Shown: positions 60,087-64,000 of the stretch, in pieces
How the letters are laid out: each line of letters starts with the position of its first letter
Numbering within the stretch: position 1 is the stretch's first letter
Source of the DNA: Streptomyces sannanensis
Lineage (GTDB): Bacteria > Actinomycetota > Actinomycetes > Streptomycetales > Streptomycetaceae
Reading direction: 5' to 3'
NCBI RefSeq assembly: GCF_039536205.1
Contig: NZ_BAAAYL010000003.1
Location: forward strand, 1 to 64,000
Length of the DNA: 64,000 nucleotides
Notes under the pieces: generated by a model
Databases searched by the model: none
What the model was told of the DNA's origin: nothing
The model's input: only the letters and a program-made list of their open reading frames with translations
Position numbers and translations under genes: made by a program

Positions 60087-60660
60087 CGAACAGCACCCCC
60101 ACCAAGCGTGGGGAACACTTCCCCGGCCCACCGGACGTACGACCCTGCCGACGGATCACCCCACGCGCACGTGGGAAGCGCCTCTACCCGCGCCAGGCCA
60201 CCCGGATCACCCCCACGTACGTGGGGAGCACAGGATGCTGATGTACCGCGTGAACTGCTGGATCGGATCACCCCCACGTACGTGGGGAGCACTGAGGGGC
60301 CGTCGGCGTCGGCGTCGGTATCGGCGGATCACCCCCACGTACGTGGGGAGCACTGCCGTAGCCGCCCGGAGGGGCGGAACCCGGCCGGATCACCCCCCAC
60401 GTACGTGGGGAGCACACATCGACGGACAGATCGCCATCCCACTGCAACGGATCACCCCCACGTACGTGGGGAGCACGGTCCGCCAGTACCTCCTCAGCCT
60501 GCTGAACGGCGGATCACCCCCACGTACGTGGGGAGCACGACGCCCGGTACTGGACCATGATGCTGACCGTCGGATCACCCCCACGTACGTGGGGAGCACG
60601 ACGTGCTGCCTCGGGATGACGAGGGTGTGACCGGATCACCCCCACGTACGTGGGGAGCAC
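60087..60660 (-). CRISPR. Mirror copy of array 1, intact
   Basis: Exact inverted copy of 18854-19427, including the extra G in the fifth repeat and both degenerate trailer repeats. Identity down to such details argues for one source molecule. Confidence 0.95.
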
Positions 60661-60977
60661 CCTTTCTGACCTGTGGAGTCTGCGGGGCTTTGCTGTTTCT
60701 TTGTCAATGCTCGTGGTGTTGAGGTCAGCGTACGTGCCGGGTCTGACATGCCGGCACAGTTCCGGTAGTTACCCCTGTCTCGGTCACGTCCGTCGGGTTT
60801 GGAAGGGTTCGGCGCAGCCGCGTTGACAGAGCAGCTCGCGCGCGGCAGGCGTGCGTTCCTAGATGATCAATTCCAAGGGATGCCTGCGGAGAGTGTGGGG
60901 TGGGTGGCGGCCGAAGCCACCGCGAGACGGTCAGGCGGCGGGCTGCCGGCCCTGGTTGTCGAGGTGGCAGCGGGCGG

Positions 60978-63062
60978 TCAGGGGGCAAGGTCGGCGAGGA
61001 GACCTGCGAACTCGTCGGGCGAGATGATGCGGATGCCGAGGTTCTGGGCCTTGGCGTGTTTGGATCCGGCGCCTTCTCCGGCGACCAGGAGCGAGGTGCG
61101 CTTGGAGACGCTGGAGGAGGACCTGCCGCCGGCATGTTCGATGAGTTCGTTCATCTGGTTGCGGCTGAGCTTTTGAAGCGGACCGGTCATGGCGCCGGTG
61201 ACGACCACGGTCAGGCCGTGAAGCGGTCCCGTCGTCACCGCCTCCGTGTCCGCCGCACCGTCGGCGGCGTTGGTGTCGGCGGTCGGTGTGGCGCCGGGTT
61301 CGGTCATGTTCACCCCGGCGGCGACGAGCTTGTCGATGACGGGGGCGAGCTGGACCAGCTCGGCGACGATGACCGGTGCCTTTTCGGTGCCGATGCCGTC
61401 GACGTGCTGCATCGCCTCGGCGTCGGCGGCACGGACCGCTTCCATGGTGGCGAAGTGGCGGGCGATGCGCCGGGACATCGACCGTCCGGTGCCGCGTACA
61501 CCGAGCGCGCACAGCACCCTCGACAGTGGCTGGTTCTTGGCCTGCTCGATCGCGGCGAGGAGGTTGTCGGTGCTGGTCGGCCCCATCCGCTCCAGCGCCA
61601 GAAGCTGGTCGCGGGTCAGGGTGAACAGGTCGGCGAAGTCGTGGATGAGGCCGGCGTAGGCGAGCTGGACGACACGGGTCAGGCCGAGGCCTTCGATGTC
61701 GAGCTGGTCGCGGCCGGCGGCGTAGGAGACGGAGGCGACCAGGTGGCAGTCGCGGCCGCGTTCGCAGCGCCAGCGCTGCTCGGAGGTGTCAATATCCGAG
61801 CCGCACTGCGGGCAGGCATCGGGGAAGGCGATGGGCTGCTCGGCGCCGGTGCGCAGGTGGGCGACGGGGGCTTCGATGCGGGGGATGATGTCGCCGGCCT
61901 TGTAGACCATCACGCGGTCGCCGATGCGCAGGTCGCGGCGGGTGATGTCGGCGGGGTTGTGCAGCGTGGCGTAGGTGACGGTGGAGCCTTCGATCTCGAC
62001 GGGTTCCAGGACGGCCCGGGGAGCGATGATGCCGGTGCGGCCCACGTTCCACTCCACGCCGATCAGGGTGGTGACCTTCTCCACCGCCGGGAGCTTCCAC
62101 GCGACGGCCCAACGCGGCGCCCTCGAGCCGGATCCGGCCGCCTCCTGGTCGGCCGCCAGGTCGGCCTTGATGACGATGCCGTCGATACCGAACGGCAGCT
62201 CGGCGCGCAGCGCAGCGATCTCCTCCACACATCCCTGCACCTGCGCGGTGGTGCCCGCGGTGCGGCCGGGCACCTTGGTGGCAGCCGTGGTGTGCACGCC
62301 GAGCACGGCGATAAGGGACATGACGTCGCTGTGTGAGGAGGCGGTCAGGCGTGCCGCGAGGTCCTCGGAGGTGGCCGGCAGCGGCAGGCAGCCATAGCCG
62401 AAGAACGTCATCTCAAGGCGGTAGGCGCGGTCCTTGGCCCGCAGCGTGCCCGCCGCGGCGTTGCGCGGATTCGCGAACGGCTCCCCGCCGTGCTCCGCTC
62501 GGAGGGCGAGCGCCGTTTCGAACTGGGCGGCCGTCATCAGCACTTCACCGCGTACCTCCAGCGTCACCGGTTCGGCCAGCTGCTCCGGCAGGCCTGTGAG
62601 GGTGCCGATGGCGTGGGAGACGTCCTCCCCGGCCGTCCCGTCCCCGCGGGTGAGCAGCTGCACCAGCCGGCCGTCGCGGTAGCGGGCGGCCAGCGCCAGA
62701 CCGTCCAGCTTCGGCTCGACACTCCACGCAGTGACCGGCCGGCCGATCCGCCGCTGAAGTGACGCCGCCCATGCCTCGAACTGCTCGGCGGAGAACACAT
62801 TGTCCAGACTCAGCATCGGCTGGACGTGCGGCACATCCCCCTGGGTGGCACCCCCAGCCACCTTCCCCGTCGGCGACTCGGCCAGCACCCGGTCGGGATG
62901 CCCGGCCTCCCACGCGGCTATCGCCCGCACCAGACGGTCGTAGGCGTCATCGTCGAGCGGGCTGTCGCCGCCCGCGTAGTAGGCGGCCGCGGCCTTCACC
63001 GCGGTCCGGACCGCATCCGCGTACGCGGCGTCGTCGCCAATCACAGCATCGGTGGTTGTCAT
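60978..63062 (-). CDS. ligA: Mirror copy of NAD-dependent DNA ligase, intact
   Basis: Identical protein to 16452-18536, including catalytic PKLDG and the four-cysteine finger. Confidence 0.9.
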   Translation of the reverse strand: MTTTDAVIGDDAAYADAVRTAVKAAAAYYAGGDSPLDDDAYDRLVRAIAAWEAGHPDRVLAESPTGKVAGGATQGDVPHVQPMLSLDNVFSAEQFEAWAASLQRRIGRPVTAWSVEPKLDGLALAARYRDGRLVQLLTRGDGTAGEDVSHAIGTLTGLPEQLAEPVTLEVRGEVLMTAAQFETALALRAEHGGEPFANPRNAAAGTLRAKDRAYRLEMTFFGYGCLPLPATSEDLAARLTASSHSDVMSLIAVLGVHTTAATKVPGRTAGTTAQVQGCVEEIAALRAELPFGIDGIVIKADLAADQEAAGSGSRAPRWAVAWKLPAVEKVTTLIGVEWNVGRTGIIAPRAVLEPVEIEGSTVTYATLHNPADITRRDLRIGDRVMVYKAGDIIPRIEAPVAHLRTGAEQPIAFPDACPQCGSDIDTSEQRWRCERGRDCHLVASVSYAAGRDQLDIEGLGLTRVVQLAYAGLIHDFADLFTLTRDQLLALERMGPTSTDNLLAAIEQAKNQPLSRVLCALGVRGTGRSMSRRIARHFATMEAVRAADAEAMQHVDGIGTEKAPVIVAELVQLAPVIDKLVAAGVNMTEPGATPTADTNAADGAADTEAVTTGPLHGLTVVVTGAMTGPLQKLSRNQMNELIEHAGGRSSSSVSKRTSLLVAGEGAGSKHAKAQNLGIRIISPDEFAGLLADLAP

Positions 63063-63511
63063 GACCGCCATCGTGCCCGCCACCACTGACAACGCCGACA
63101 ACACGCGGGCACGGCGACGGGAGATGCGCTTGGCCGCCCCGTCTTAACAAACGCACCAAGATCGGCGCGCGTGTTCGAGCCGTTGCATGCGCTGGGGCTG
63201 CGCGCGGCAGCGTCTTCTTCGCTGGGGGCGGCTCCTGGTCATGCCCGGCTGGCGATCGAGGGGGCACAGGTGCTGTGGTCACCCGTCCGGGCGGTTGCGC
63301 ACCCGTCGGCGAACCGGCCTGGTGCACGGCCTCGTCGGAGGGGGCATGCGCATCGACGAGCAGCACCTCGCCGAACCCGGGCGCGCCAGCAGGGCAGGAC
63401 GCCGCCTTCATGGCCTGGGGCCGCAGTGGCGGGCTCAGATCGACAGGACCCACCACAGTGTCGAGGCCCGGGAGGGTACACGCTGGTCTCGGCGCTCCGA
63501 CCGTGTCGGCG

Positions 63512-64000
63512 TTACTGCCAGCGGTACGGCTTGACGCTGGGGTCGTAAGAGCAGGTGACCATGGTGCCGTTGGTGGCCTTCAGGGTGCGACCGCGGTCGG
63601 CGTTGGGGCAGAACTGTCCGTCAACGACAGGGTGCCCGTTGGAGGTACAGGCATATCCCTGCTTGCCGTCCGGGCAGGTGGTCATGGAGCTTCCGGCAGG
63701 CCTGGTGGTGGTCTTTGTTGGGGCAGGCGTGTGGGACTTGACGGGCTGGGGAGCCGAGGTTGTGGGCGGGGTGTAGGCGGGGTCGTTCTTCTGGTGGAGG
63801 TAGCCGTGGAAACTGGTGGCGCAGTCACCGGCTTTCTGGGCGAGTTTGACGGTAACGGTGGTGGTGGCGGTGACCTTCGTGCCGGGCGCGGGGCTAATTT
63901 CGCAGATGTGCCAGTCGCTGTGGTCGGTGGGAAGTGTGACGTCCTTATGCAGGGCTGTGGCCGTGATGCGCACGGCCGGCAGATCCTGGCCGACGAGTTC
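63512..64000 (-). CDS. Mirror copy of the PASTA-like lipoprotein, cut by window end
   Basis: C-terminal 162 codons of the gene at 15295-16002, identical. The mirror therefore extends beyond this window. Confidence 0.85.
   Translation of the reverse strand, partial: ELVGQDLPAVRITATALHKDVTLPTDHSDWHICEISPAPGTKVTATTTVTVKLAQKAGDCATSFHGYLHQKNDPAYTPPTTSAPQPVKSHTPAPTKTTTRPAGSSMTTCPDGKQGYACTSNGHPVVDGQFCPNADRGRTLKATNGTMVTCSYDPSVKPYRWQ

Larger units (their letters stand above)
39881..64000 (-). repeat. Right arm of the giant inverted repeat
   Basis: Reverse-complement copy of the left arm. Left + right coordinates sum to 79,761 at the axis, 79,797 near 41.3 kb, 79,746 near 43.2 kb, 79,658 near 49.9 kb and 79,516 near 55.8 kb, then a constant 79,514 from about 56,580 to the end. 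Errors start within about 25 bases of the axis, are mostly deletions with some insertions and substitutions, and stop abruptly. Confidence 0.97.

Noticed and set aside
1..64000. tRNA or rRNA genes
   Set aside because: None recognised by eye on either strand; a tRNA scan would be needed to exclude them fully.

Overview
The window is high-GC actinobacterial DNA, almost certainly Streptomyces. Evidence: strong GC3 codon bias, frequent GTG starts and ATGA overlaps, a MobF-type relaxase, a TraB-like FtsK/SpoIIIE protein, DUF2690, DUF5753, DUF6233 and DUF721 families, and an actinobacterial type I-E CRISPR system. It looks like accessory DNA of a plasmid or chromosome arm. No rRNA or tRNA gene was recognised.

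The dominant structure is a giant inverted repeat. From about 15,514 the + strand is mirrored around an axis at 39,880/39,881, and the mirror runs off the window at 64,000. The left arm (15,514-39,880) has intact genes. The right arm copies it in reverse but is full of small indels and substitutions from the axis to about 56,580. From there to the window end it matches the left arm with a constant offset (left + right coordinate = 79,514). This pattern is best explained by an assembly joined to itself through one unpolished fold-back long read. Treat right-arm genes as duplicate sequence, not second copies, until tested.

1-15.5 kb (unique part). A broken XRE-type regulator comes first, then a nucleotide-sugar locus. 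The locus holds a remnant and two complete NDP-sugar dehydrogenases, a SAM methyltransferase, a PEP-utilising enzyme resembling the catalytic half of PTS enzyme I, a Gfo/Idh/MocA-type oxidoreductase and a GT4 glycosyltransferase. It looks like an uncharacterised uronate or modified-sugar glycoside pathway. Next come mobile-element debris (truncated MobF relaxase, recombinase tail), a secreted-nuclease-like protein, an L,D-transpeptidase with two peptidoglycan-binding repeats, and an HTH-DUF2690 membrane protein.

15.3-29.5 kb. A PASTA-like lipoprotein and an NAD-dependent DNA ligase precede a type I-E CRISPR locus: array 1, cas3, array 2, casA-casB-casC-casD-casE, array 3. No cas1 or cas2 is present. 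The three arrays carry three different repeats but share a leader, and all read in the same direction as the cas genes. A repeat-like hairpin lies between casC and casD. Array 3 is cut by what looks like an IS21-family end, and is followed by an orphan array of a different repeat class.

29.4-39.9 kb. An IS30 remnant interrupts a DUF721-type gene. Then come small plasmid-type genes (lamin-tail protein, DUF6233, Hypoth_ymh, a three-helix membrane protein, an HTH protein), an in-frame chimera of a truncated TraB with an XRE/DUF5753 protein, small downstream genes, a C2H2-zinc-finger membrane protein, and a gene sliced by the palindrome axis.
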